A stretch of 64,000 nt of DNA from Mycolicibacterium anyangense (GTDB lineage Bacteria; Actinomycetota; Actinomycetes; Mycobacteriales; Mycobacteriaceae): assembly GCF_010731855.1 (NCBI RefSeq), contig NZ_AP022620.1:1922001-1986000 (forward strand), in the 5' to 3' direction. The number at the start of each line of letters is the position of its first letter. Within the stretch, counting starts at the first letter, position 1. Below the pieces are notes generated by a model that saw nothing but the letters and a program-made list of their open reading frames with translations, ran no database searches and was not told the origin of the DNA. Of the stretch, positions 44,728 through 53,068 are shown in pieces. Position numbers and translations under genes: made by a program.

Positions 44728-46188
44728 ATGGCAATCGGATCGGACGGGTCCCAAACCGCCACCATGAAGCGGGAGTTCGGGATGTGGTCAGCCGCATCAC
44801 TGGCGTTCATGTTCGTCTCGCCGATCGTGGCCATGTACGCGATCTTCAGCATCGGCCTGGCCACCGTGGGACCCGGGTTCTGGTGGGGATGGGTCGTGTG
44901 TCTCGCCGGCCAAACCCTGGTAGCAGTCACCTTCGGCGTCCTCGCCTCGCGCTGGCCCTTCGCAGGTGGCGTGTATCAGTGGTCCCGGCGTCTTCTTGGC
45001 GCCCCATACGGGTGGGCAGCGAGCTGGACCTACTCGTGGGCACTGCTGATCGCACTGAGTTCGGTCGCCTACGGTGGAGCATTCTTCATCGCCGTCCTGT
45101 TCGGACTCGATCCGGCGAACACGGTCGTCCGCACCGGACTGGCGGTGGGAATGCTCGTCGTGGCAACCGCGGTGAACCTCATCGGGCGCTCAGCAGTCAA
45201 GATCACCTCGGTCGCGTGTGTCGCTGCCGAGGTCCTCGGATCACTCGGCGTGGGCGCCTATCTGCTGTTCTTCGGCCGCCTGCAGCAGCCGTCGATAGTC
45301 CTCGAAGGGCTGCATGCCGCACCCGGTACAGCGCTCATGATGACCCCGCTCATCGTCGCCGTCTCCTTTGCCGGGTGGTCATTTCTCGGCTTCGAATCCG
45401 CCAGCGCCATCGCGGAGGAGGTCCGAGAACCCGCCCGCGCCGTCCCGCGCGCGATCGTCGTGTCGCTGCTCGCGGTCGGAGCGCTGGTGCTCTTCACGTC
45501 ATTCGGAATCATCATGGCCACACCGGATCTCGCCGCGATTCTGGCAAGCGGACAAGATCCCGTCATCGCGATCCTGGCGTATCACTTCTCCCCCACGATG
45601 GTCGACGTCATCCTCGTGCTGTTCATCATCGCGTTCGTCGCGACGCTCATCGGCGTCCAGGCCTCGGTGTCGCGGGTGATCTGGGCCAACGCCCGTGAAG
45701 GTGAACTCGCCGGTGCCGCTTGGCTGCGACGCCTCAGCGGCGAACAGCGGATGCCCCGCAACGCGGTTCTCGTGACGGCAGTCATCTCGATCGCGCTGTT
45801 CATCCCACTGCAGAACGCCGACATGAACACTGTGCTCATCGCGTTCACCACGACCGGGTTCTTCCTGGCGTTCCTCTTCCCGGTGGCGGCCCTGGTCATC
45901 GCCTACCTCCGCGGCCGATGGCAACCCAGCGAGCCGACATTCGCCGGCCGCGCTGGAATACCCTGCGCCTTCTTGGCTCTTGCCTGGCTCGTACTCGAAA
46001 CGGTCAACGTTCTCTGGCCACGTGGGACAGCCGATCAATGGCTTCTCAATTGGTCCCCGGTGATCGCGACAGCGGTGATCGCAGCCCTCGGGCTGCTGGC
46101 CTACTTCACCGCTCCCGCGCACCGGGAAGCCGCCAAGCCGATCACCGCACCGTTGACAGAGCCCGACACCGCACTGCCCACGCTCTAG
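44728..46188 (+). CDS. APC-superfamily amino acid/amine permease
   Basis: A 486-residue membrane transporter with about twelve helices. The first helix has the APC pattern (MWSAASLAFMFVSPIVAMYAIF in parts), followed by GPGFWWGWVVCLAGQTLVAV and RWPFAGGVYQWSRRLLGAPYGW, where FAGGVYQW is characteristic of amino acid/GABA-type permeases. FLGFESASAIAEEVREPAR matches the consensus substrate/ion loop. The ATG at 44728 follows AAGGAGAG at a good distance; the longer open frame upstream covers the promoter and operator and is not translated. It probably imports the compound that the nitrilase and M24 enzyme degrade. Confidence 0.92.
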   Translation: MAIGSDGSQTATMKREFGMWSAASLAFMFVSPIVAMYAIFSIGLATVGPGFWWGWVVCLAGQTLVAVTFGVLASRWPFAGGVYQWSRRLLGAPYGWAASWTYSWALLIALSSVAYGGAFFIAVLFGLDPANTVVRTGLAVGMLVVATAVNLIGRSAVKITSVACVAAEVLGSLGVGAYLLFFGRLQQPSIVLEGLHAAPGTALMMTPLIVAVSFAGWSFLGFESASAIAEEVREPARAVPRAIVVSLLAVGALVLFTSFGIIMATPDLAAILASGQDPVIAILAYHFSPTMVDVILVLFIIAFVATLIGVQASVSRVIWANAREGELAGAAWLRRLSGEQRMPRNAVLVTAVISIALFIPLQNADMNTVLIAFTTTGFFLAFLFPVAALVIAYLRGRWQPSEPTFAGRAGIPCAFLALAWLVLETVNVLWPRGTADQWLLNWSPVIATAVIAALGLLAYFTAPAHREAAKPITAPLTEPDTALPTL

Positions 46189-46232
46189 ACCAAACACTCA
46201 CCCGGACAACGACTCCCCGAGAGGAACTGAAC

Positions 46233-47408
46233 ATGCCCGTCAGCTTCGAATGGCCGACAGTCGACTTCGCCCTCCTTCATCGCCAGCGATGGGAGCGGGT
46301 GGAGGCGCTCATGCGGGAACAGCGATTGGACCATCTGCTCCTCACCGGCGCCGACCACATCCGCTACGTAACCGACTTCCGCGCACAGATCACCAACGAG
46401 CCGGACTGGTTCGTCGCCGTCGTCTCCTCCGATGGCTCCGCCGACCTGATGGTGCCCTACGTCGACGAAGTGGTCGCCGCCGATTTCCCCGACAAGCCGT
46501 GGATCAAGCACCTCCGCCCGCTGCCTTCATGGTCGCCTCCGGCCGCGCATCCGGCCACCTGGGTGCGTGCCGTCCAGTCAGCACTCGGTTCGGGCGCCCG
46601 TCGGGTCGGGGTCGACGCGATTGACACCGCACTGCTGAGCGGGCTTCGTCAAGCGGCACCGCAACTGGACATCCACAGCGTCTCTGGAGCGTTGTTCGGG
46701 CTGCGCCGCTTCAAACTGGACGCCGAGATCGTACTGTTGGAAGCGGCTTCCCACGTCAACACCGCCGCCATGGAGGCGGCCGCCCTCGCGGCGGTGCCCG
46801 GCGCCACCGACCACGACGTGCTCGCTGCCGCAATGGCCTATCAGCAGTCAGCCGGGGTCGAGTTCGTCACGCACTCGGTGTGCAATCTGCGCAACGGAAG
46901 TGGCGACTGGTTCGCCGCGGGCCGCGAATTCGTCGATGGAGATCCGTTCTTCTTCGACATCGGCTGCTACGGCGTCGGCGGTTACGCGTCAGATGCAGCC
47001 AGGACCGCGTTCGTGGGCGAGCCCCGAAAGCACCACGCCGAAGCCTATGCCACGCTGCTGGAGTGCCATGAACTGATTCAGTCGGCGGCGCGGCCCGGGG
47101 CACGCGCATCAGAACTTCAACGAATCGCCAAGAAATTCCTCGTCGGCAAAGGCTATTTCGGCACACCGTATGCAGTCGGCCACGGTGTCGGTCTGCGACT
47201 GTGCGAGCTGCCGTCGATCTACACCACGCAGCACATGGACGAGGACGCCGTCCTCGTCGAAGGCGAGGTCATCGCCATCGAGCCCGAATTGAGCTACCAG
47301 CGGGACGGTAAGACCACCGTGTTGAAGATCGAGGACAACTTCGTGGTCACCGCGAACGGACTCCGCAAGCTGACGGTGGCACCCGAGGTGACCGCGGCGA
47401 AACCCTAG
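46233..47408 (+). CDS. M24-family metallohydrolase (Xaa-Pro peptidase/ectoine-hydrolase-like)
   Basis: A 391-residue pita-bread-fold enzyme with a creatinase-type N-terminal domain (residues 1-155) and the M24 catalytic domain. All five metal ligands are present: Asp242 and Asp254 (FFDIGCYGVGGYASDAAR), His317 (VGHGVGLRL), Glu350 (IEPELSY) and Glu367 (KIEDNFVV). True creatinase lacks these metals, so this is a metal-dependent peptidase or amide/ring hydrolase. The ATG at 46233 has GAGAGGAA upstream. It follows the permease by 44 nt and completes the LacI-controlled group. Its stop overlaps the convergent RNase H gene stop in CTAG. Confidence 0.9.
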   Translation: MPVSFEWPTVDFALLHRQRWERVEALMREQRLDHLLLTGADHIRYVTDFRAQITNEPDWFVAVVSSDGSADLMVPYVDEVVAADFPDKPWIKHLRPLPSWSPPAAHPATWVRAVQSALGSGARRVGVDAIDTALLSGLRQAAPQLDIHSVSGALFGLRRFKLDAEIVLLEAASHVNTAAMEAAALAAVPGATDHDVLAAAMAYQQSAGVEFVTHSVCNLRNGSGDWFAAGREFVDGDPFFFDIGCYGVGGYASDAARTAFVGEPRKHHAEAYATLLECHELIQSAARPGARASELQRIAKKFLVGKGYFGTPYAVGHGVGLRLCELPSIYTTQHMDEDAVLVEGEVIAIEPELSYQRDGKTTVLKIEDNFVVTANGLRKLTVAPEVTAAKP

Positions 47409-48487
47409 TCGCCCAGATACGAGGTCTGGTTCACCAGTCGCACCGACGACCCGCCGTCGGGGTAGAACTCGGCGATGCTCAGCGAGGCCAGGTCCAGGTG
47501 CAGCCGGTGCAGAATGCTCGCGCCGGCGTCCAACGCCAGGCGCAGCAGGGTTTTGATCGGCGTCACGTGCGAGACCACCAGGACCGTCTGGCCCGCGTTC
47601 TCAGCGATGATGCGGTCCTGGGCACGGCGCACCCGCACGGCGACGTCGTCGAAACTCTCCCCGCCGGGCGGCCGCAGGCTGGTGTCGCGCAGCCAGTTTC
47701 CGTGCAGATCAGGGTCACGCGTGGCGGCCTCGGAGAACGTCAGCCCCTCCCAGGCACCGAAATCCGTCTCGATCAGGTCCTCGTCGATCGACACCGGCAA
47801 TCCCAGTGCGGACGCCGCCGCCGTCGCCGTCTGCACGCAACGCTGCAGCGGCGAGGACACCACTGCGGTCACGCCACCGCGTCCACCCAGATACCGGGCG
47901 GCCGCCTCGGCCTGCCGCCGGCCGGTGTCGGTCAGTTCCGGGTTGCCGCGTCCCGAATAGCGCCGCGCGACCGACAGCGCGGTCTGGCCGTGCCGCAACA
48001 GCAACAGCTGGGTCGGGGCGCCGCGGTTGCCCGTCCAGGCTGACGGCGGCACGGCGACCGCCCCCGCCGGTGGGTCGGCGATCGTGGCGGGCTGGTCCAT
48101 CGCCTCGTTGGCCAGCCGGTCGGCATGGGAGTTTTGCTCGCGCGGAATCCACTGGTAGCTCACCGCATCGAGGGTCGATGCCAGCGCCCGGGCCTGCTGA
48201 TGCAGCTCGGCCATGGCGGCGTGCTTGACCTTCCACCGTCCGGCCATCTGCTCAATGACGAGTTTGGAATCCATGAACACCGCGACCTCGGTGGCACCCA
48301 GTCTGCGCGCCTCCTCCAACCCGGCGATCAGGCCGCGGTATTCCGCGACGTTGTTGGTGGCCACCCCGATGGTCGCGCCGTGCTCGGCCAGTACGGTCTG
48401 GTGATCGGCCGACCACACCACACAGCCGTAGCCGGCGGGTCCGGGGTTTCCCCGCGACCCGCCATCGGCCTCGAGGATCACCTTCAT
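47405..48487 (-). CDS. Bifunctional RNase HI and acid phosphatase (Rv2228c orthologue)
   Basis: A 360-residue fusion. Residues 1-135 are RNase HI, degrading RNA in RNA-DNA hybrids, with catalytic acids in ILEADGGSRGNPG, NNVAEYRGLI, VFMDSKLV and HADRLANEAMD. Residues 165-360 are a histidine phosphatase with LLLRHGQTALS and a second His in VLVVSHVTPIKTLL. The M. tuberculosis protein has both activities, the phosphatase part being linked to alpha-ribazole phosphate (cobalamin) metabolism. The ATG at 48487 ([10 protein letters not shown]) overlaps the stop of the zinc-ribbon gene (ATGA). Length is as expected (364 in M. tuberculosis). Confidence 0.95.
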   Translation of the reverse strand: MKVILEADGGSRGNPGPAGYGCVVWSADHQTVLAEHGATIGVATNNVAEYRGLIAGLEEARRLGATEVAVFMDSKLVIEQMAGRWKVKHAAMAELHQQARALASTLDAVSYQWIPREQNSHADRLANEAMDQPATIADPPAGAVAVPPSAWTGNRGAPTQLLLLRHGQTALSVARRYSGRGNPELTDTGRRQAEAAARYLGGRGGVTAVVSSPLQRCVQTATAAASALGLPVSIDEDLIETDFGAWEGLTFSEAATRDPDLHGNWLRDTSLRPPGGESFDDVAVRVRRAQDRIIAENAGQTVLVVSHVTPIKTLLRLALDAGASILHRLHLDLASLSIAEFYPDGGSSVRLVNQTSYLGD

Positions 48488-49221
48488 CGGCTGAAACCGG
48501 TGAAACGCAACAGAATTGCGCCGCATTCGGGACAGCGCACCACTTCGTCCTCGGCCGCCGCCGAGATCCGGGCCATCTCGCCCCGATCGATCTCGATCCG
48601 GCACGCGCCGCACCGCGAACCCTGCAGCCGGGCCGCACCGACACCGGACGACGCGCGTTGCCGTTCGTAGAGTTGAACCAGCGCACTGTCCAGTCCGGCC
48701 AGTACCTCGCCGCGGTGCGCCGTGCGCTGGGTGCGCACCGCGTCGATCTCCTCGGTCGCCGCATCCCGGCCGGCCTTCGCGGTGGCCAGATCATGCTGGC
48801 GCGCTTCGACTTTCGCCGACGCTTCGGACTGCTCGGCGACCAGTTGTTCGCGGCGCTCCATCACCTCGAGCAGCGAGTCCTCCAGGCTGGCCTGCCTGCG
48901 CTCGAGGGTCTCCAGCTCGTGGGACAGTTCCTCGAGCTGTTTGGGGTTGACGGTGCCCGAGTCCAGCAGGCCGCGGTCGCGGTCCTCACGCTGGCGCACC
49001 CCGTCGATCTCGGACTCGAACCGGGCGACCTGGGCGTCGAGGTCCTCGATCGCCAGGGTCAGGGCGGCCAGCTGGTCACCGGCGGCACGGTGGTCGGACT
49101 GGGCCTGCTCGTAGGCCTGCTGCTCGGGCATGTTGGCCGCACGGTGCTCGGTGCGGGACAGCTCGGCATCCAGCTCGGCCAGCTCCAGCAGCGAACGCTG
49201 CTGGGTCACATCAGCTTTCAC
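48484..49221 (-). CDS. Coiled-coil zinc-ribbon protein (Rv2229c orthologue)
   Basis: A 245-residue protein, mostly a long antiparallel coiled coil (residues about 10-180, rich in Glu, Ala, Arg, Leu), ending in a C4 zinc ribbon (CGACRIEI and CPECGAIL). This architecture (DUF164/CT398 type) has been linked to secretion or nucleic-acid binding elsewhere, without a firm function in mycobacteria. The start is GTG 49221 ([11 protein letters not shown]), overlapping the Nif3 stop by GTGA; it overlaps the RNase H start at its own end. It is part of a conserved three-gene operon. Confidence 0.92.
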   Translation of the reverse strand: MKADVTQQRSLLELAELDAELSRTEHRAANMPEQQAYEQAQSDHRAAGDQLAALTLAIEDLDAQVARFESEIDGVRQREDRDRGLLDSGTVNPKQLEELSHELETLERRQASLEDSLLEVMERREQLVAEQSEASAKVEARQHDLATAKAGRDAATEEIDAVRTQRTAHRGEVLAGLDSALVQLYERQRASSGVGAARLQGSRCGACRIEIDRGEMARISAAAEDEVVRCPECGAILLRFTGFSR

Positions 49222-50039
49222 AAGCCGCCTTTCGACGATGAGTACTCGATGTTCCAGGGATCGGTTCGGATGTCGCACACGGTGACGGGCAGCGCCGCGC
49301 CGAAGTGGGCGCTCAGCAGCGCGGCGGCCTGGCCGCACCAGGGGAATTCGCTGGCCCAGTGGGCGACGTCGACAAGCGCCGGGCCGCCGGTGCGGCGATG
49401 CTCGTCGGCCGGGTGGTGACGTAGGTCGGCGGTCAGATAGACGTCCACGCCCGCCGCCGAGGCCGCGCCCAGCAGCGAGTCACCGGCACCCCCGCAGACC
49501 GCGATCCGCGACACCAGGGCATCCGGGTCGCCGGAGCCCCGGACCCCCCAGGTCGTGCGGGGCAGCAGCGCGTCCGCGCGGGCGACGAAGTCGGCGAAGC
49601 GCACCGGCTCGGCGAGGCGGCCGATCCGCCCGATCCCGATATCCGGTCCCTCGGCCGCCGGTTCGAGCGCTGACTCGACCGTCAGGCCCAACGCATCGGC
49701 CAGGGCGTCGGATACCCCGGGGGTGGCGGCGTCGGCGTTGGTGTGCGCGGTGAAGAGGGCGGCACCGCGACGGATCAGCTGGTGGATCAGCGCACCCTTC
49801 GGGGTACTGGCCGCCACGGTGTCCACTCCGCGCAGCAGCAGCGGGTGGTGGGCGAGTAACAGCCCACGCTCGGGCACCGTCGCCACCACCTCCGCGGTCG
49901 GGTCGACGGCAACGGTGACGCAGTCCACGGTGTCTGCCGGATCACCGCATACCAGGCCCACCGAATCCCAGCTGTGCGCCAGCGCGGGCGGGTAGGCGGC
50001 ATCGAGCACGGCGATGATCTCGGCGAGTGCTGCGCTCAT
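49218..50039 (-). CDS. Nif3-like dinuclear metal centre protein (Rv2230c orthologue)
   Basis: A 273-residue member of the NIF3/YbgI family, hexameric proteins with a two-metal site often annotated as GTP cyclohydrolase I type 2-like. Metal ligands are in [11 protein letters not shown] (His-His), [13 protein letters not shown] (His, Asp) and near the C-terminus DVAHWASEF (His) with the following acidic residues. The ATG at 50039 ([11 protein letters not shown]) is the family start. In M. tuberculosis cobC lies just upstream; here the next gene is the divergent ptkA, 58 nt away, so cobC is missing from this spot. The function remains unsettled in the literature. Confidence 0.93.
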   Translation of the reverse strand: MSAALAEIIAVLDAAYPPALAHSWDSVGLVCGDPADTVDCVTVAVDPTAEVVATVPERGLLLAHHPLLLRGVDTVAASTPKGALIHQLIRRGAALFTAHTNADAATPGVSDALADALGLTVESALEPAAEGPDIGIGRIGRLAEPVRFADFVARADALLPRTTWGVRGSGDPDALVSRIAVCGGAGDSLLGAASAAGVDVYLTADLRHHPADEHRRTGGPALVDVAHWASEFPWCGQAAALLSAHFGAALPVTVCDIRTDPWNIEYSSSKGGL

Positions 50040-50097
50040 CGGATCATCTCCACCACGTGAAGCACAGTACCGTCGGGCGATCAGGGACAATGGAGCC

Positions 50098-50769
50098 GTG
50101 ACCCGCACGGCCTCCGACACCCGCCCGCAATTGGTGCTGTTCGATCTCGACGGCACCCTGACCGACTCGGCGGACGGCATCGTCGCCAGCTTCCGGCATG
50201 CGCTGGCCGCGGTGGGCGCCGAGGTTCCCGCCGGCGATCTGGCCAGCCGGATCGTCGGACCGCCGATGCACGTCACGCTGCGGGGCATGGGGCTGGGTGA
50301 GCTGGCGGGTGACGCGATCGCCGCCTACCGGGCCGACTACACCACCCGCGGATGGGCGATGAACAGGCTGTTCGACGGTATCCCGCAGCTGCTGGCCGAC
50401 CTGCGGGCCGCCGGGGTGCGGCTGGCGGTGGCCACCTCCAAGGCCGAGCCCACCGCGCGCCGGATCCTGGAGCACTTCGGCCTGGCCGACGCGTTCGACG
50501 TGATCGCCGGGGCCAGCGTCGACGGCACCCGGTCCAGCAAGGCCGACGTGGTGGCGCATGCGCTGGCCCAGCTGCAGCCGCTGCCGCAGCGGGTGGTCAT
50601 GGTCGGTGACCGCGCCCATGACGTCGAGGGGGCCGCCGAGCACGGTATCGACACCGTCGTCGTCGGGTGGGGCTACGGCGCGAATGACTTCACCGACCCG
50701 GAGGCAGCCGCCGCGGCCGCCGCCCACGTGACGAGCGTGTCGGCGTTGCGGGAGGTGCTCGGTGTCTGA
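50098..50769 (+). CDS. ptkA: HAD-superfamily protein, PtkA-type
   Basis: A 223-residue HAD hydrolase-fold protein with motif [10 protein letters not shown] at residues 14-22, a helical cap, motif [13 protein letters not shown] and motif [13 protein letters not shown]. The M. tuberculosis orthologue PtkA (Rv2232) is described as a protein tyrosine kinase that phosphorylates the neighbouring phosphatase PtpA; the M. tuberculosis protein has an N-terminal extension that is not seen here. The GTG at 50098 is chosen ([11 protein letters not shown]). The gene overlaps ptpA by 8 nt. Without the extension, a phosphoglycolate-phosphatase-like activity is an alternative. Confidence 0.87.
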   Translation: MTRTASDTRPQLVLFDLDGTLTDSADGIVASFRHALAAVGAEVPAGDLASRIVGPPMHVTLRGMGLGELAGDAIAAYRADYTTRGWAMNRLFDGIPQLLADLRAAGVRLAVATSKAEPTARRILEHFGLADAFDVIAGASVDGTRSSKADVVAHALAQLQPLPQRVVMVGDRAHDVEGAAEHGIDTVVVGWGYGANDFTDPEAAAAAAAHVTSVSALREVLGV

Positions 50770-51265
50770 CCCACAGTCGCTCCTTCACGTCACGTTCGTC
50801 TGCTCGGGCAATATCTGCCGCTCCCCGATGGCCGAGAAGATGTTCGGCCACCAGATCGCCCAGCGCGGCCTGGCCGACGTGGTGCGGGTGAGCAGCGCGG
50901 GGACGGGCCACTGGCACGTCGGTGAAGGTGCCGACCGTCGCGCCAACGCGGTGCTGCGCCAGCACGGCTACCCGACCGACCATCGGGCGGCCCGCCTGGA
51001 CGACGACCACCTGGGCGCCGATCTGGTGATCGCACTGGGCCGCAATCACCTGCGGTTCCTCTCCGACCTCGGAGTCGAGCCGGACCGGCTGCGGCTGTTG
51101 CGCTCCTTCGACCCGCGCTCCGGTGCGCACGCACCGGACGTCGAGGACCCCTACTACGGCGACCACGCAGACTTCGAGGAGACGTTCACCGTCATCGAGG
51201 CGTCCCTGCCGGGCCTGCACACCTGGGTCGAAGCGCGACTGTCCGCCGAGGGTCTGGCGGGCTAG
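50762..51265 (+). CDS. ptpA: Low-molecular-weight protein tyrosine phosphatase
   Basis: A 167-residue phosphatase. The P-loop CSGNICRSP near residue 17 holds the nucleophile Cys and the Arg, and the general-acid loop is DVEDPYYGDHADFEE near residue 129, where the two tyrosines are the PtkA targets in M. tuberculosis. PtpA of M. tuberculosis is secreted and blocks phagosome acidification; in a free-living species the role is unknown. The start is GTG 50762, inside the end of ptkA. The SURF1 gene begins directly after its stop. Confidence 0.95.
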   Translation: MSDPQSLLHVTFVCSGNICRSPMAEKMFGHQIAQRGLADVVRVSSAGTGHWHVGEGADRRANAVLRQHGYPTDHRAARLDDDHLGADLVIALGRNHLRFLSDLGVEPDRLRLLRSFDPRSGAHAPDVEDPYYGDHADFEETFTVIEASLPGLHTWVEARLSAEGLAG

Positions 51266-52087
51266 ATGAAGCGGTGGTCGTTCCTGCTGAAGCCAGGCTG
51301 GTGGGCGCTGGGGCTGGTGGTCGTGGCGTTCGCTTACCTGTGCTTCACGGTGCTGGCCCCGTGGCAGCTGGGCAAGAACACCAAGACCGAGCGGGAGAAC
51401 CAGCAGATCCAGTCGTCGCTGTCCGCGGAGCCCGTTGCGCTGACAACCTATCTCCCACACCAGAATTCGGCTGCCCCGGATGCCCAGTGGCGGCGTGTCA
51501 CCGCGACCGGCCACTACCTGACCGACGCCCAGGTGCTGGCCCGGCTGCGGGTGGTCGGCGGCGATCCGGCCTACGAGGTACTGGTGCCGTTCGCCGTCGA
51601 CGGCGGGCCCACCGTGCTCGTCGACCGGGGCTATGTGCGTCCGGTGAAGGGCACCTCGGTACCCGAGATCGCGCCCGCGCCGTCCGGCACGGTGTCGATC
51701 ACCGCCCGGCTGCGCGATTCGGAGACCGCGCCGCCGGACAAGGGGGCGTTCACCGAGAACGGCATCACCCAGGTCTACGCCATCGACACTCGCGCCGTCT
51801 CGGCCACTACCCGGGTCCCGCTGGCGGGGTCCTATCTGCAACTGGTGGAGAACCAGCCCGGTGTGCTCGGTGTCGCCGAACTCCCCCATCTGGACTCCGG
51901 ACCGTTCCTGTCCTACGGCATCCAGTGGATCGCGTTCGGCATCGTGGCACCGATCGGCCTCGGCTACTTCATCTACTCCGAGGTCAAGGCGCGCCGCCGC
52001 GAGGCCGAGACGGCCGCGGCCGTCACATCCGCCGAGCCGCTCACCGTCGAGGACAAGCTCGCCGACCGCTACGGCCGGCGGCGCTGA
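51266..52087 (+). CDS. SURF1-family cytochrome c oxidase assembly protein (Rv2235 orthologue)
   Basis: A 273-residue membrane protein with helices near both ends (about 13-31, WALGLVVVAFAYLCFTVLAP, and about 212-232, IQWIAFGIVAPIGLGYFIY). A SURF1 domain lies between them, outside the membrane (WRRVTATGHYLTDAQVLARLR, VLVDRGYVRPVKGT). SURF1 proteins help assemble the haem-copper oxidase. The ATG at 51266 directly follows the ptpA stop. The last 47 nt overlap the convergent cobD gene, an unusually long tail-to-tail overlap. Confidence 0.93.
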   Translation: MKRWSFLLKPGWWALGLVVVAFAYLCFTVLAPWQLGKNTKTERENQQIQSSLSAEPVALTTYLPHQNSAAPDAQWRRVTATGHYLTDAQVLARLRVVGGDPAYEVLVPFAVDGGPTVLVDRGYVRPVKGTSVPEIAPAPSGTVSITARLRDSETAPPDKGAFTENGITQVYAIDTRAVSATTRVPLAGSYLQLVENQPGVLGVAELPHLDSGPFLSYGIQWIAFGIVAPIGLGYFIYSEVKARRREAETAAAVTSAEPLTVEDKLADRYGRRR

Positions 52088-53006
52088 GCCCGACGGCCAG
52101 CGCGGCGGTCGCCAACTGAACCACCCGGGACAGCACCACCGAGCGGCGCAGGTCGTCGACCTGCGGCACCCGTCCGTCACCCAGGGTCGGACGGATCTCC
52201 AACTCATGCCGGTACTGGGTCGGACCGCCCAGACGCACCCCCAGCGCACCGGCGAACGTCGCCTCGACCACTCCGGCGTTGGGGCTGGGGTGCCGAGCCG
52301 CATCACGGCGCCAGGCCCGCAGGGCTCCCGTCGGCGAGCCCCCGATCAGCGGTGCGCACAGCACCACCAGTGCACCGCCCACCCGCGCCGCGACGTAGTT
52401 GGCGGCGTCGTCCAATCGTGCTGCAGCCCAACCGAACTGGGCATATCGCGGCGACCGGTTGCCGATCATCGCGTCCAGCGTGTTGATCCCGCGGTACATG
52501 AGCACACCCGGGACCCCGGCCACCGCCGCCCATAGCACCGGGGCGACGTGCGCGTCGGAGGTGTTCTCGGCCACCGACTCCAGCGCGGCACGAGCCAGCC
52601 CGTCGGCGTCGAGCACCGAGGGGTCGCGCCCGCACAGCGAGGGCAGCAGCTGCCGGGCACCGTTGATATCGCCGGCATCGAGCAGGTCGGCCAGCCGGGT
52701 GCCGGTCCGGGCCAGTGTGGTGCCCCCGAGCGCCACCCAGGTCGATGCGGCGGTCACCGCACCCAGCGCCGGGCCGCCCCGCGCGGCGCGCTGCAGCACC
52801 GTTCCCAGCACCCCCAGCCCGCCCACCAGAACGGCGACGTGCAGCACACCGGCGGCCCGGCTGTCGCGGTAGGTCCTGGCTTCGAGTGCGGCTGCGCACC
52901 AACCGAACCCCGCGACCGGGTGGCGGCGAGCCGGGTCGGCGAAGGTCGTGTCGGCCAACTGACCGAGTGCGATCCCGGCGGCACGCCACGGTCTGCCCAC
53001 AATCAC
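52041..53006 (-). CDS. cobD: Adenosylcobinamide-phosphate synthase (CobD/CbiB)
   Basis: An integral membrane enzyme of 321 residues that attaches aminopropanol phosphate to cobyric acid in cobalamin synthesis. Features are DPARRHPVAGFGW near the N-terminus, GLARAALESVAENTSDAHVAPVLW with the conserved SVAENTSD, VPGVLMYRGINTLDAMIG and DAARHPSPNAGVVEA. The hydrophobic helices lie at about 55-70, 80-95 and 150-165. The basic C-terminal tail GRSGRRACPRR is encoded within the SURF1 gene overlap. The start is ATG 53006. Confidence 0.94.
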   Translation of the reverse strand: MIVGRPWRAAGIALGQLADTTFADPARRHPVAGFGWCAAALEARTYRDSRAAGVLHVAVLVGGLGVLGTVLQRAARGGPALGAVTAASTWVALGGTTLARTGTRLADLLDAGDINGARQLLPSLCGRDPSVLDADGLARAALESVAENTSDAHVAPVLWAAVAGVPGVLMYRGINTLDAMIGNRSPRYAQFGWAAARLDDAANYVAARVGGALVVLCAPLIGGSPTGALRAWRRDAARHPSPNAGVVEATFAGALGVRLGGPTQYRHELEIRPTLGDGRVPQVDDLRRSVVLSRVVQLATAALAVGLSAAGRSGRRACPRR

Positions 53007-53068
53007 CCCGGCACTCTCTCACACGTGGTGTACTGCCCCGAGGGTGCAGTTGACCAAGGGGGAAATCC

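Noticed and set aside
46233..47408. Creatinase as the identity of the M24 protein
   Set aside because: Creatinase lacks the five metal ligands, all of which are present here.
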